Positions 22,766 to 64,000 of a stretch of DNA of 64,000 bases are shown here, piece after piece; positions within the stretch are counted from its first letter, which is position 1, and each line of letters opens with the position of its first letter. The stretch lies in the NCBI RefSeq assembly GCF_035594125.1, contig NC_087191.1, positions 3,437,967 through 3,501,966 on the forward strand, given 5' to 3'. Source of the stretch: Scylla paramamosain (Eukaryota > Arthropoda > Malacostraca > Decapoda > Portunidae). A model generated the notes under the pieces. The model saw only the letters and a program-made list of their open reading frames with translations, did no database searches and had not been told where the DNA came from. The translations under genes and the position numbers were made by a program.

Positions 22766-24366
22766 ATGGCATCAAGAGTCTGCAATCATTCTCCAAATGC
22801 ATTCTGCTACATATGTGGTCAATTCATCAAGACAAAAGCAAAGAAGTTCTCTGTGACAGCATCGGAAAAAAAAATGTATGAAGCTTACAAAGAATATTTT
22901 GCTGTGCCAGTTGGGGACCAAGATAAGATCTGGGCACCTCATTTTGTTAATGAGGATTGCAAGAGAACATTAGAAGGTAAAATAGCTGTTAGTTTTTCAA
23001 GAATTAAATAAATTAAGAATTAGGAAAAAAAATAAAATAAGTTTAACAGAAACTCATACTGTTGTTCTTTTACATGATGGTATAGAGTTCCCGGGAAAAT
23101 AGAGCCATGAAATTTGTTATTCCTAGAATATGGCGTGAACCTGCTGATTACTCAACTGACTTTTTTTTTTTTTTCGCATGGTGGATCCTTCCAAACGCCG
23201 ATCTGGAAAAAATGCACCTGCTGCTTTTTTATCCAGACATTCCATCTTCCATTGCACCAATATCACACAGTGCTGATCTTCCTGTACCAGCTCCTCCAGA
23301 AAGAAGTCAACTATCAGAAGAAAGCAGCAAGTCAGAAGATGAGCTAAACAGAGAGAGGAGGACTGTGACATCACAGATACAGTTGTAGTTGAGAAGAATC
23401 CTTACTACCCAAACCAAAGAGACCTCAATGACCTCATCAGAGATCTTGGTTTGTCAAAGTCAAATGGTGGGCCTTTGATTTCAAGGCTGAAGGAATGGGA
23501 TTTACTTGGTGACAGTGTGCACGTGACCAGTCAAAGAAAACGTCACAAACATTTCTCCAGCTTCTTTGCAAAGGAGGACAGGCTATGCTACTGCAATGAT
23601 GTACCAGGCTTATTTGATGCTATTGGAATTGCTTGCAATGCAGCTGTCTTCAGTGACAGCTCAATAAAAACTGCACAATAAAAACTAGTATCCATCTCTG
23701 CCTCTTGCTCATTATGTGCATCAAAAGGAGGACTGCAGCAGTGTAAAGTTTCTACTGGAAATTTTGAACTACAACAAGTATGGCTAGGAAGTTATTGGAG
23801 ACTTCAAGATGGTGGCTTTCTTGATGGGACTGCAAGGAGGTTTTATCAAGAATCCCTGTTTTCTTTGCCTTTGGGACAGTAGAGACAGAGCAGGACATTA
23901 CCAGAGAAAGCACTGGCCTCCAAGGGATGACACTACAGTGGGCCACACAATATCAAACATGAGCCATTGGTGAATCCTCAAAAGATTTTGTTTTCTACAG
24001 AAGCTGACAGAAATGGAGAAAAAAGCTTGGGAGTATTTCAATGCTGTTGTAGAGGACTTTCTTAGTAACAGCTAGGCTGATAACTATACGGAACTGGTTG
24101 AAGCTTTAATGAAAAGCTATGGTGAGATGGACTGCAGAATGTTCTTGAAGGTCCATATCCTAGATGCTCACCTCGACATCTCCAAGGGCAATATGGAAAC
24201 ATATTCAGAGGAACAAGGGGAACGCTTCCACCAAGACATAATGAACTCTGAACAGAGATATCAGGGATCCTTCAATGAAAACATGATGGGAAACTATATT
24301 TGGGGGCTCATGCATGAAAGTAATTTGTTGTATTCACGCAAATCAAGAAAAACTGTTCGTTTTTAA
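22766..24366 (+). pseudogene. Intronless, broken member of a multicopy arthropod gene family (Cys-rich N-terminus)
   Basis: The ATG at 22766 starts MASRVCNHSPNAFCYICG, with a C-x-H and CxxC arrangement that may bind zinc. Further pieces continue the same protein on the + strand: KFVIPRIWREPADYSTD (about 23107), DIPSSIAPISHSADLPVPAP (about 23238), DLIRDLGLSKSNGGPLISRL (about 23430), FFAKEDRLCYC, then after several frameshifts and stops EEQGERFHQDIMNSEQRYQG (about 24210) and the end at 24366. From memory, proteins with this order of segments occur as uncharacterised multicopy families in insects, spiders and crustaceans. Function is unknown and a link to a mobile element is possible. A T-run at 23160-23174 sits inside the gene. 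There are at least five disruptions. Confidence 0.7.
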
Positions 24367-25229
24367 AACTAAAAACTAGTTTCAAAAGTTTTAAAATAAC
24401 TTTTTGTGTCCTTCGAATTTTTATTTATTTTTTTTTTTCTGTCCAAAAATGGTGAAAATGATGAATTTTTGTTATTTTGAGGAAAAAAAAATCTAAAAGT
24501 CACAAAAGCAAAGTTTGACAGGAATAATGGACATTTTCTGTTGTTTGCAATGAAAAGAGTTGGAAAATAACAGTTGCTTGTCAAAGACAAAAATCGTGTT
24601 ATCAGCAATTATACATTTAATCATTTTTTTCTTTGTGGCATGCAGTCAACTTTTCATTTGCCTTTTCAATCGAATCTTCTTTGTGGCTTCGATGTTTTAT
24701 TTTCTTTGTGGTCTTAATTTTTTTTTTCCCCTTTTGGCTTTAATTTTTTCTTTTCTCTGTGGCTTTTATTTTTTTTCTTTGTGATTACAATACATTTTTC
24801 TTTGTTCTTTGTGGGTTCACTTCAACATAATTACAAATCCTTGCGTATGTATACGCTCAAACTTTTCCACATCTGAGTATTCTTCCAAACGAAGCATCTG
24901 GGGCGTCCCCCATCCTTCTGAATCAACTAATCCCCAGACAGGATTTGCAAAAATATCCTTCCCCCTTTCTCCTTTCCTCCCTGAACAAAAATTGACACCT
25001 AGATGGAATAACTTGCCCCTAGGCCAGCAGGAAGTGTGCAAGTTCGCTAGGTACAAGCTGGGCGTATACATAGATTATTTATCATAATCTGACTCGTCAG
25101 TTTCCGAGAAATATATAATGCACAGTTATACTCTGCAACATTCAAGTTCATCTAATTCAACTTGTGCATACTTACCACTAAGTTAATCACTTCAGTAAGT
25201 CATATGCATTTTTACGTATTTCATATTTG
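24367..25229. other. A/T-rich stretch, no gene recognised
   Basis: T-rich repeats of the form TTCTTTGTGGCTTT (about 24630-24810) are followed by a more balanced segment at 24830-25090. That segment is open on both strands but shows no recognisable motif. Confidence 0.5.
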
Positions 25230-25919
25230 ATTATCAAAATTATCCTCTTCATTATTTTATATTCTTTATCGTCACTTCATAACCTTCTCGACTTCAGTTC
25301 TATATATCGATTATATGTATCGATTATTCCTAATACCAATTTCAATATATCTGTCTTACATAATTCTCTACGCATAATAATTTCGTTTGTTTCTAAATAT
25401 GATTCTGTCAACTGCATATATACATTTTGTTTTTCACCATTTTTTTTTTCTTTAATATGCATCTCACATCTTTATCATATACTTTTTTTTTCTTGAACCA
25501 ATTATTTATATATTTCTTTTTGTTCTCTCACTTCAATATTTCCCATTCTATTCATTTCACCATATTTTCATGCATTGATCGATATTTCACTATACACACA
25601 ATTACCAATATATTCCCTTCACTACTTCATGCATACATCAGTTTATATTTCAGCGTACTCGCAATTACCAATATACTCATTTTGCTCTTTTACACTATTT
25701 AATTATACTCATAATTACTAATATACCCATTTTAATATTTCTTCATGCATCACTCTATATTTCAACATACAATACTCATAATTATCAATATTTCTTCATG
25801 CATCATTGTATATTTCAGTATACTCATATTACCAATATTCTCATTTCACCATTTCTTCGTGTACCAAAACATATTTCATTATACTCATAGTTATCAAGAT
25901 ACTCATTTCATTATTGCTA
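25230..25919 (+). repeat. Degenerate minisatellite, unit about 44 bases, left part
   Basis: Recurring pieces read CAATATACTCATTTCA, TATTTCTTCATGCAT and ATCTATATTTCA with substitutions. The same units resume at 29484 on the other side of the CR1-like LINE. Confidence 0.75.
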
Positions 25920-25987
25920 TCCAGTCTCAGGTCAGGGTTCTTAGTGAACGGACGTGCTTATTGAGCAGTGACCTGACGCTAATATAG

Positions 25988-26494
25988 ATGGCTAGTGCAG
26001 ACATGGCGCCTTGTGTTGCTGAGTCGTCTGGTTGTGTTAGTTCTGTTCTCGAGGTCTTCGTTGCGAAGGTCTCAGAGGTGGAGGTTGAGTTCCATCGAAG
26101 GATGTCGGAGGTGCAGGCTGAGTTTCGTGAGAGGATCTCAGACCTGCAGGCTGAGCTCTGTGAGAGGATCTCAGCAACTGTGGGAGGGTCGTGCCCCACC
26201 GTCACCTTGCTTAAGGCAACGGAGGGGCAGTGGTCGGTTGTGTGCAGGGTCGCCAAGAGGCTGAAGGTCCTCAGGGCGCCTTGCGTGGAGACGAAGAATC
26301 CCTTCAGTGTGCTGGAGGAAGTGAAGGAAGAGGAAGTGGACATGGCAGGAGGAGACAAGAAGGAGGGGGCGGACGCAGTTACCCTGCCCCAAGGTAAAGT
26401 GTCAGGTTATGCACTTAATGTGTTTTGTGCCAAAGATAGGAAGCATAGATCGAGGGTGTGTTTGAGGGGGGGTTGGGATAGGGAAGATAGCTGA
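25988..26494 (+). pseudogene. CR1-type ORF1, coiled-coil part with most of the esterase deleted
   Basis: The ATG at 25988 gives MASADMAPCVAESSG, then a long Glu/Val/Arg heptad region (EVEVEFHRRMSEVQAEFRER and following) predicted as coiled coil. An extra copy of the heptad block is present compared with copy A. After AVTLPQGKVSG the esterase Ser block is missing, and the sequence jumps into the late esterase region (KHRSRVCLRGG) before running into ORF2. No catalytic residues remain. Confidence 0.75.
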
Positions 26495-26549
26495 TAGGCT
26501 AGACACGTGCCTGGAAAAAAATGGGACCAAGCGTTATACGTTAGGGACA

Positions 26550-29385
26550 TATTACAGTGTTGTATTAACAGTAGAATTAAAAACAGATAGCAAAACAGAG
26601 TCGATATGGTTAGATATTAAGGAAGGACCACAGTCAATAGTACTGGGAGTAGTGTACAGGCCACCGAACAGTACAAAGGAAATTAACACCTCACTGTGGC
26701 AGGAAATAAATAGAGCAGGGAGGTACAGTCAGGTATGTGTGGTAGGAGATTTTAATTTAAGGAATATCGACTGGAGCCTGATGGTGGATAACAAGGAAGC
26801 AGAGGAATTTCTTAAGATAATTCAGGATAATTTTTTAAAACAGGTAGTCGCAGAACCCACAAGGGGGAACAGTACCCTAGATTTAATTCTTACTAACAGG
26901 GAGGAAGCAGTCACGCAAGTAGAGGATGGAGGACAGCCAGGTAGCAGTGACCATAGGGAAATTAGGTACAATTAAAAATGGGAGGAAACTTTTAGAAACA
27001 AAAACACTAGTAAAATACCTGACTTAAGGAGAGCAGATTTTGAGGAATTAAAAAGGTACCTCCAAGGAGTTGACTGGCAATGGATGCAGGAATTAAAAAG
27101 GTACCTCCAAGGAGTTGACTGGCAATGGATGCAGGGTGAGGTCAGGTCCGGGACGGAGTTGAGAGAGATAAGGCAAGATGAGAGAGGTGAGGTGAGGCGT
27201 GAAGGTGTAGGACAAGAGAAGATGTGTCCGGAAGGGGCGCAGGGGAGAGAGAGGGGAAGATAGGTGTGAGTATGTTGGAGGCTCAGGTCATGCTGAAATG
27301 GGAGAGTTGAGGTATAGGCGAGTAGATGAGGGAGAGGAGAGGATAGAAGGGGCCGAGATGAGAGGATTAGAAGTAGAAAATGTAGATGAGTTGTATAAAT
27401 ATTTCGTAAATTGCGTACAGGTCAGTTAGCAAATATCTCGTATAAATAAAATAAAAAAATCACAGAAAAAATGACCCTAAATGGATGACTGCTAGGTTAA
27501 AACATTATATAAGGCGGAAGAGAAGTATGTATAAGAGATTAAGCGCAGGTGAAGAAGTTTTAAGGACACAATATAATGAATTAGAACAGTTAGGAGGTTA
27601 ACGAGGAAAGCTAAGGGCAATTATGAATTAAAGGTAGCCAACCAGGCGAAGACGGACCCCAAGGGATTTTATTAGGTATAAAGGACGAAAAATAAGGAAA
27701 CTATAGGTCCATTAAAGGCAGCAGATGGGGAGCTAGTTAGTTCTGGGGAAGAGATTAGTAAAATTCTGAATGAGTATTTTTTAACTGTCTTCACCCAGGA
27801 AAACATGCAGGATATGCCAAATAGTGAACAAATGTTTAGAGCAGATGAGAATAAGAAGCTGACATATTTCCGTAACTAAGGAGATAGTGAAACAGGAGAT
27901 AGATGGGCTAAAAAAAGTTCAAGACACTAGGACCAAATGAAATATATCCCAAAGAACTTAAGGAATGCAAAGAGGTTATTGGTAAGCCGTTAGTTTCTAT
28001 CTTTAGGAAATCACTTGAGTCGGGTGAGATACAAGTAATGTGGAGGCAGGCTAATGTAGTACCCATCTTTAAGAAAGGAGATAAAACTTTAGCGTCTAAT
28101 TATAGACCTGTCAGCTTAACTTCAGTTGTGGGTAAAATAATGGAGTCAATAATAGCGAGGAACATTAGAGGGCATTTAGACAAACATAATTTGATAAATC
28201 AGTCACAACATGGCTTCACGAAGGGGAAGTCTTGCCTGACGAACTTGTTAAATTTTTACAGTAAAGTGTACGATGCAGTAGATAATGGTGATAATTATGA
28301 TATCTTATATCTGGACTACAGTAATACATTTGGCAAGGTACCCCATCAAAGGCTTCTGAGATAGGTTAAGGCACACGGGATAGATGGGAAGGTGTTAGGC
28401 TGGATAAGGTCATGGCTAACCGACAGGCGACACAGTTGTAATAGATGACTCTAAATCCGACTGGGGTCATGTAATTAGTTGGGTGCCACAGGGATCAGCA
28501 TTAGGGCCATTGTTGTTTTTAATAAAAATATATATCAATGATTTAGATAGTGGAATTAGTAGTGATGTTAGTACATTTGCAGATGACACAAAGATAGGTA
28601 GATAAATTAGGTCAGAATCGGATGCCATCGCCTTGCAGGCAGATTTAGATAAGATGAAAGAATGGACGGACAGATGGCAATTGCAGTTTAATAGCAACAA
28701 ATGCCAATTACTTAGCGTAGGTAGAGGAAACCCACACAGTAGGTATACATTAAACAACGAAACTCTGGTAGGTACAGGGTACGAGAAAGATTTAGGAGTA
28801 ATATTAACTCTGAACTCCGTCTAGGAAAAATAATGCATAGAGGCCAGAAACAGGGCAAATAGGGTATTAGGATTAATTTTTAGGAGTGTTAAAAGTAGAA
28901 GGCCAGAAGTAATATTAAAGTTATACTTGACGTTGGTCAGACCTCATCTAGACTACGCTGTGCAGTTCTGGTTCCCACATTACAGAAAAGATATAGGTCC
29001 ATTAGAATCAGTACGGAGGAGAATGACTAAAAGGATACTGGGGATGAGGAGTATTCCTTACGAGGCGAGATTGAAGCTGTTAAATTTACATTCTTTAGAG
29101 AGACGTAGGTTAAGAGGGGACCTGATAGAAGTCTTTAAATGGTATAAGGGGTATAACAAGGGGGTGTAAGCAAGATTCTTATAATCAGCAACCAGGATAG
29201 AACAAGAAATAATGGGTTCAAACTAAAACAAAATTAGGTTTAGGAAAAAGATAGGAAGAAATTGATTCTCAAACAGAGTGGTAGATGAGTGGAACGGACT
29301 CAGTAATTATGTTGTTAGTACTAGGACATTAGGGAGCTTTAAGGGAAGATTAGACCGGTTTATGGATGGAGATGATAGGTGAAAA
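26550..29385 (+). pseudogene. CR1-type ORF2: endonuclease and reverse transcriptase (broken)
   Basis: The endonuclease reads SIWLDIKEGPQ, VVGDFNLRNIDW (GDFN box), STLDLILTNREEAV and GSSDHREI (SDH box) at 26560-26970, and is the best-kept part. The reverse transcriptase shows VVPIFKKGDKTLASNYRPVS (28050), QHGFTKGKSCLTNL, LYLDYSNTFGKVPH (28300; the usual K-A-F reads N-T-F), then FADDTKIG (about 28580), DRWQLQFNSNKCQ, GYEKDLGVI and LVRPHLDYAVQFW, ending at FMDGDD (29370). Stops, frameshifts and a 45-base tandem duplication (27047-27137) make it non-functional. Confidence 0.88.
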
Positions 29386-29483
29386 TAGGTAGGTATATTT
29401 TATACAGGGACTGCCACGTGTAAGCCTTGTCGCTTCTTGCAGCTTCCCTTATTTCTTATGTTCTTATGGTCTTATGTTCTTAT

Positions 29484-29960
29484 ATTCTCAATATACTCAT
29501 TTCACTATATCTTCATGCATCAATCTATATTTCCAATATACTCATTTCACTTTATCTTTATACTTTATACTTTATTCTCATTATATCATTCTTTATCTTT
29601 ATTCTCATTATACTCATTTCACTATATCGTCATTTCATTGTATCTTCATACATCAATCTATATTCCCAATTATTCATTTCACTATATCTTTATACATCAA
29701 TGTATATTCTCAATATACTAATTTTATTATATCTTCATACACCAATCTATATTGTCAATATACTTGTCTTGATACATCAATCTATTTACATATACTCACT
29801 ATTTCCAATGTATTCATCTCATTATTTCTTTATGAATCAATGTAAATTTCTTAATAAGCTTTTTTTTCATATAATTACCATGCATTAATCTATATTTTCA
29901 ATAGCCTTTTTCCCATCTATATCATGCAATCTATATTTGCAATAACCCTTTTTTATGTAT
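29484..29960 (+). repeat. Degenerate minisatellite, unit about 44 bases, right part
   Basis: ATTCTCAATATACTCATTTCACTATATCTTCATGCATCAATCTAT recurs in about ten diverged units. It continues the array at 25230-25919. Confidence 0.8.
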
Positions 29961-30367
29961 ATCATGCATCAATCTTCCTCTGGATTTCATGACAAATCTT
30001 TCCATCATATTCCATCAATTTTGCTCATCCACACATGATAACCTTATTACAGTATCATGTATTTTTGGCCTGGGAATGTAATTCACATTGATGTCAGCTT
30101 CAGCCATCAATGTCATCTTGATATACTATATTTTCCATCTAAAAGTAGACAGTACCCATTACAGAAGTCTCTAGTTTCATGAAAACAACTTGTTACCCAA
30201 CATTCTATTTATTAAAATTGTTATTAATAGCAAGGAAGGCGAGGGTTTTCTCAATGATGCACTTGTCTGCTTCAGCATTATGCACTTGTATCATACACTT
30301 CTGATTTCAGTTTATCAAACAGCACGACTACTACTACTACTAATATTAATACTGTGTGTGTGTGTGT

Positions 30368-30429
<62 letters not shown>

Positions 30430-30664
30430 CATTATAGCAAGTTTTATAACATTTTTTTTTCTCTTAGTGACTAACCACTCTTGGACATTTCTTTTTACTC
30501 GACAGCGTCATCTAAGCATTGCAACTGCTAAAAATGTTTAAATTCACTCTTTCAGTGTTTTTGTCTCTTTCTTGTAAATTCTTATAAAAAATTCAATTGT
30601 TTCTAGTCTTGTGGTTGCATATCGCTCTGAAATGATTAATACACACCTCTTTCTTCTCTACAAG
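29961..30664. other. Upstream intron or flank of the IR gene, no exon recognised
   Basis: No coding segment is found. A TG array lies at 30354-30424. The last 20 bases (CACCTCTTTCTTCTCTACAAG) form the splice acceptor for the first IR exon in the window. Confidence 0.5.
30354..30424 (+). repeat. (TG)n microsatellite
   Basis: TG repeat of about 70 bases with one TATG interruption. Confidence 0.95.
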
Positions 30665-57973
<27,309 letters not shown>

Positions 57974-58013
57974 AAATAAACGCTTTATATATTGATATAC
58001 CCATTATTGATTA

Positions 58014-58217
58014 AATTAATATATCCTTACCACAATTTTTTTTTTTCATCTTTACTCAAGACATTCCTTCCTTTCGCTGAAAGTTTCTTTAAGATTCATT
58101 TAAAAGTAATTTTGTATAACATTAATATTCAGCTTTGAAGATTCTGTAATATAATATTAAAAATTACCACTAATGCTACTACTGCTACTTGTTTGATCAT
58201 CATTCTTCTTCTTCTTC

Positions 58218-58268
<51 letters not shown>

Positions 58269-58323
58269 TATTATTATCATTATTATTATTATTATTATCA
58301 TTATTATTATTATCATTTTATTA

Positions 58324-58400
<77 letters not shown>

Positions 58401-58536
58401 ATTACTACAAATAATAATACTGTAATTATTATCATTATCGTAGCAACAACAAAACAGCAACAATAAGAATATCAACAGCAACAACAACAATACTTCATTA
58501 TCAAAAGTAGTTGAAGTAATACTATTTCTAGGGAGA
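58014..58536. other. 3' flank of the IR gene with a TTA array
   Basis: Non-coding. It contains the (TTA)n array at 58217-58400 with TCA interruptions, then short CAACAA repeats. No gene recognised. Confidence 0.6.
58217..58400 (+). repeat. (TTA)n microsatellite
   Basis: About 180 bases of TTA, with occasional TCA units and one CTTCTT run at its start. Confidence 0.95.
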
Positions 58537-58743
58537 GGCGGTAGAAACCCGCCGAAACGATAATTACTCCCAGTGAGGTTTGAAGTTTTGGATTAGAGGG
58601 TGCTGTGAAGTCATCAGTAAGTCTCACAACAAAAGGTGGGCAGTCACAGTCTGCCCTCTAAAGATAACCCTCTTCCTTCCTTCACACAAAACTACATGCA
58701 TCTAATTACAAACATATCTTTCACTCAAAATTATAAATTAAAT

Positions 58744-58755
58744 ATGGCGACTCCT

Positions 58756-58819
<64 letters not shown>

Positions 58820-60421
58820 TCCTCCATGACCTAGAGCAATTGGTGCAACACCCTACTCGTATTCCTGACCGTACACCCAACATTCTTGACCTTTTCCTGA
58901 CCTCTAATCTTTCTGCTTATGCTGTCACCCTTTCTTCTCCGTTGGGCTCCTCCAATCACAATCTCATATCTTTATCTTGTCCTATCACTCCAATCTCTCC
59001 TCAGGATCCCCCTAAGCGAAGGTGCCTCTGGCGTTTTGCCTCTGCTAGTTGGGGGGACCTGAGGAGGTATTTTGCTGATTTTCCTAGGAATGACTACTGC
59101 TTCCGTGTCTTTGTGTGCTGAGCGCATAACAGAGGTGATAGTGTCTGGCATGGAGGCATACATTCCTCACTCTTTTTCTCGTCCTAAACCTTCTAAACCT
59201 TGGTTTAACACAGCTTGTTCTCGTGCTATACATGATAGAGAGGTGGCCCACAAAAGGTACTTAAGCCTTCCATCACTAGAATCTCATGCACTTTATATTT
59301 CTGCCCGGAACCATGCCAAGTCTGTTCTTCAACTAGCCAAAAACTCCTTCATTAACAGAAAATGTCAAAACCTTTCAAGATCTAACTCCCCTCGTGATTT
59401 CTGGCATCTAGCCAAAAATATCTCCAATAACTTTGCTTCTTCTTCTTTCCCTCCTCTATTTCAACCAGATGGCACCACTGCTATCACATCTATTTCTAAA
59501 GCTGAACTCTTTGCTCAAACCTTTGCTAAAATCTCTACCTTGGACGATTCTGGGCTTGTTCCTCCCTCTCCTCCACCCTCTGACTACTTCATGACACCTA
59601 TTAAAATTCTTCGCAATGATGTTTTCCATGCCCTCGCTGGCCTAAACCCTCAGAAGGCTTATGGACCTGATGGGGTCCCTCCTATTGTTCTCCGAAACTG
59701 TGCCTCCGTACTTGCACCTTGCCTAGTCAAACTCTTTCAGCTCTCTCTGTCAACATCTACCTTTCCTTCTTGCTGGAAGTTTGCCTACATTCAACCTGTT
59801 CCTAAAAGGACCGTTCTAATCCCTCAAACTACCGTCCTATTGCTTTAATTTCCTGCCTATCTAAAGTTTTTGAATCTATTCTCAACAGGAAGATTCTTAA
59901 ACATCTATCACTTCACAACCTTCTATCTGATCACCAGTATGGGTTCCGTCAAGGCCGCTCTACTGGTGATCTTCTGGCTTTCCTTACTGAGTCTTGGTCA
60001 TCCTCTTTTAGAGATTTTGGTGAAACTTTTGCTGTTGGACATATCAACTGTCTTCTAGACAGGGTGGAATCAAAAGCTTTTCGTCTCATCAACTCCTCTC
60101 CTCTAACTTCAGCCTCTCTCTCACCGCCGCAATGTTGCATATCTAGCTATCTTCTACCGCTATTTCCGTGCTAACTGCTCTTCTGATCTTGCTAACTGCA
60201 TGCCTCCCCTCCTTCCGCGGCCTCGCTGCACAAGACTTTCTTCTTTCTCTCATCCCTATTCTGTCCACCTCTCTAACGCAAGAGTTAAACAGTATTCTCA
60301 ATCATTCATCCCTTTCTCTGGTAAACTCTGGAACTCCCTGCCTGCATCTGTATTTCCACCTTCCTATGACTTGAATTCCTTCAAGAGGGAGGTTTCAAGA
60401 CACTTATCCATAAATATTTGA
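58744..60421 (+). pseudogene. J-family ORF (J6) remnants
   Basis: Includes [10 protein letters not shown] (SDH Asp changed to Asn, as in copy J3), [38 protein letters not shown] and the RT start. A deletion near 59805 shifts the frame, so [10 protein letters not shown] is out of frame. YADD and its surroundings are deleted. The C-terminus has CTRLSSFSHPYSVHLSNARV. Confidence 0.88.
58759..58817 (+). repeat. (CA)n microsatellite inside J6
   Basis: CA repeat filling a deletion within the LINE ORF, just after codon 6. Confidence 0.95.
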
Positions 60422-60435
60422 CCACTGCTTTGACC

Positions 60436-63070
<2,635 letters not shown>

Positions 63071-64000
63071 AAAGTGGTGATCGCTTCAAATGTCAAAACA
63101 TTTGAGTTTTCTCGATAGTACAAGTTTATCCAATCATTGAAGAGTTGTGGCGGCGCTCGACAACTCACGTCCATCATCAGGGGCGCGTTGAAAAGAGGTT
63201 AACGTAACGTTACGTAACGTTACGGAACGTGTTTTTTGGGGGGTAATGACATCACTGTGATCTAACGGAAGTTCACGGGCTGGAGAGGTAGTACGTATCC
63301 CTCGCGTCTGTGGCCTCTCTTTTCTTCTCTCCTCCTCTTGCCTCCTTAAGATTTCATTTCTTCTATGAATAACGTCCATAACGTCTAGTACATGGTCGTC
63401 AGCAAGCTCCTCTGTTAAGAAGATCGCCGTGGGCGGCCATTTTTGTTAGTTCCAACTGATCCACTGTCCCAGAAGGGAGTGGGATAACGTAAGCTTACGT
63501 AACCTTCTTTGGAACGCGACCCGTGTTAGCACTCAGCACACGCTGAATTGTCAAGCGTCATTACCCGAGACTCACGGCAGAGACATTTCGCGAAGTTTCA
63601 CTGCCCAAGAGTTACCACGACAAGCAAACCCACATGCATAGAAAAAAAAATAAATAAATAAAAAAAAATAAAAAAAAAAAATAAATAAATAAATAAATAA
63701 ATAATAATAATAATTCTTTTGCTGTTCCTTTCACATGCGGAAATATTGATTCACATCCCCTTCTTGTACATTAGACACTGAGCCGCAGTGTCTCTAGTTG
63801 GAGTAGTTCGTTCCTGAATGTGGGGCCCAGTTCACAGACCTCAAACTGGCGAGTATTCATTGTAGTTTTGTTGACTGTAGCTTCTTAATGGAAGTCCATG
63901 GGTTTTAGCCGGAAATATATTGAAGGAGAGCTGAAGGTGACACAAGAGACACCAGAAGAGCAAGGCTGGTGCGTAAGAGATGGCGTCATGTTGGCCACTG
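63071..64000. other. Right edge, no gene established
   Basis: Contains a cluster of ACGTAACGTTACGTAACG-type palindromic motifs (63200-63230, again near 63488), an A/T-rich (AAAT)n run at 63641-63715, and an open minus-strand frame 63134-63379. That frame starts MDVIHRRNEILRRQEEER and is Arg/Glu-rich, but has no known motif. It could be an exon or chance. Confidence 0.4.

Larger units (their letters stand above)
25920..29483 (+). mobile_element. CR1-like LINE (copy C), from 5' leader to 3' tail, with internal deletions
   Basis: The 5' leader matches copy A. It contains ORF1 (25988), endonuclease, reverse transcriptase and the 3' UTR ending in TTCTTATG-type repeats (29445-29483), the kind of short 3' tail repeat used by CR1 elements in place of poly(A). 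It is about 3.6 kb and shortened by a deletion joining ORF1 to the endonuclease. It split a minisatellite on insertion. Confidence 0.9.

Noticed and set aside
24817..25071. Overlapping open frames on both strands
   Set aside because: No motif and no codon pattern favouring either strand.

Overview
This is eukaryotic, almost certainly arthropod and most likely decapod crustacean DNA (inference). The evidence is an ionotropic chemoreceptor (IR) gene with GT-AG introns, TTAGG-type arthropod telomere-like repeats, very heavy dinucleotide and trinucleotide arrays, and several old transposon families nested in one another. I saw no operons, CRISPR arrays, rRNA or tRNA genes. One host gene is clearly supported: the 3' part of an IR gene on the + strand, with six exons at 30665-30965, 31531-31748, 33324-33504, 33877-33976, 54224-54353 and 57845-57973. 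Their reading phases agree at every junction. Its fourth intron in this window is about 20 kb and is built almost wholly of mobile elements.

Layout. 1-2785: 5' half of a CR1-like LINE (minus strand), split by a small terminal-inverted-repeat element (549-1382) that carries TTAGG-like repeats. 3031-12855: decayed Ty3/Gypsy LTR element holding a CR1-like LINE (minus), which itself holds a second LINE (minus), giving three nested layers. 13079-16500: LINE scraps, microsatellites and one weak candidate exon. 17033-20338: near full-length copy of the second LINE. 22424-24366: a dense heat-shock-element array with TATA box and initiator, directly upstream of an intronless, broken member of a multicopy arthropod gene family. 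25230-29960: a minisatellite of about 44 bp split by a CR1-like LINE. 30665-57973: the IR gene. Its long intron contains a broken Polinton/Maverick-like element (34881-43666: DNA polymerase B, packaging ATPase, integrase and others), a LINE copy (43667-46700), an LTR-like repeat, and a gag-protease-only LTR element (47694-53618). Its last intron holds two LINE pieces and a Penelope-like element whose inverted arms carry a hammerhead-ribozyme-like core. 58537-60440: another LINE copy. 62369-63015: the second, oppositely oriented copy of the LTR-like repeat.

Two LINE families recur. The 'CR1-like' family has an SGNH-esterase ORF1, an APE endonuclease plus reverse transcriptase ORF2, and a short 3' repeat tail. 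The 'J family' is Jockey-group-like, about 3.3 kb, has a single ORF and no ORF1, and shares a short conserved 5' leader across copies. Every mobile-element ORF I could follow is broken by frameshifts, stops or deletions. Coordinates of element ends are read by eye from alignment between copies and may be off by a few to tens of bases.
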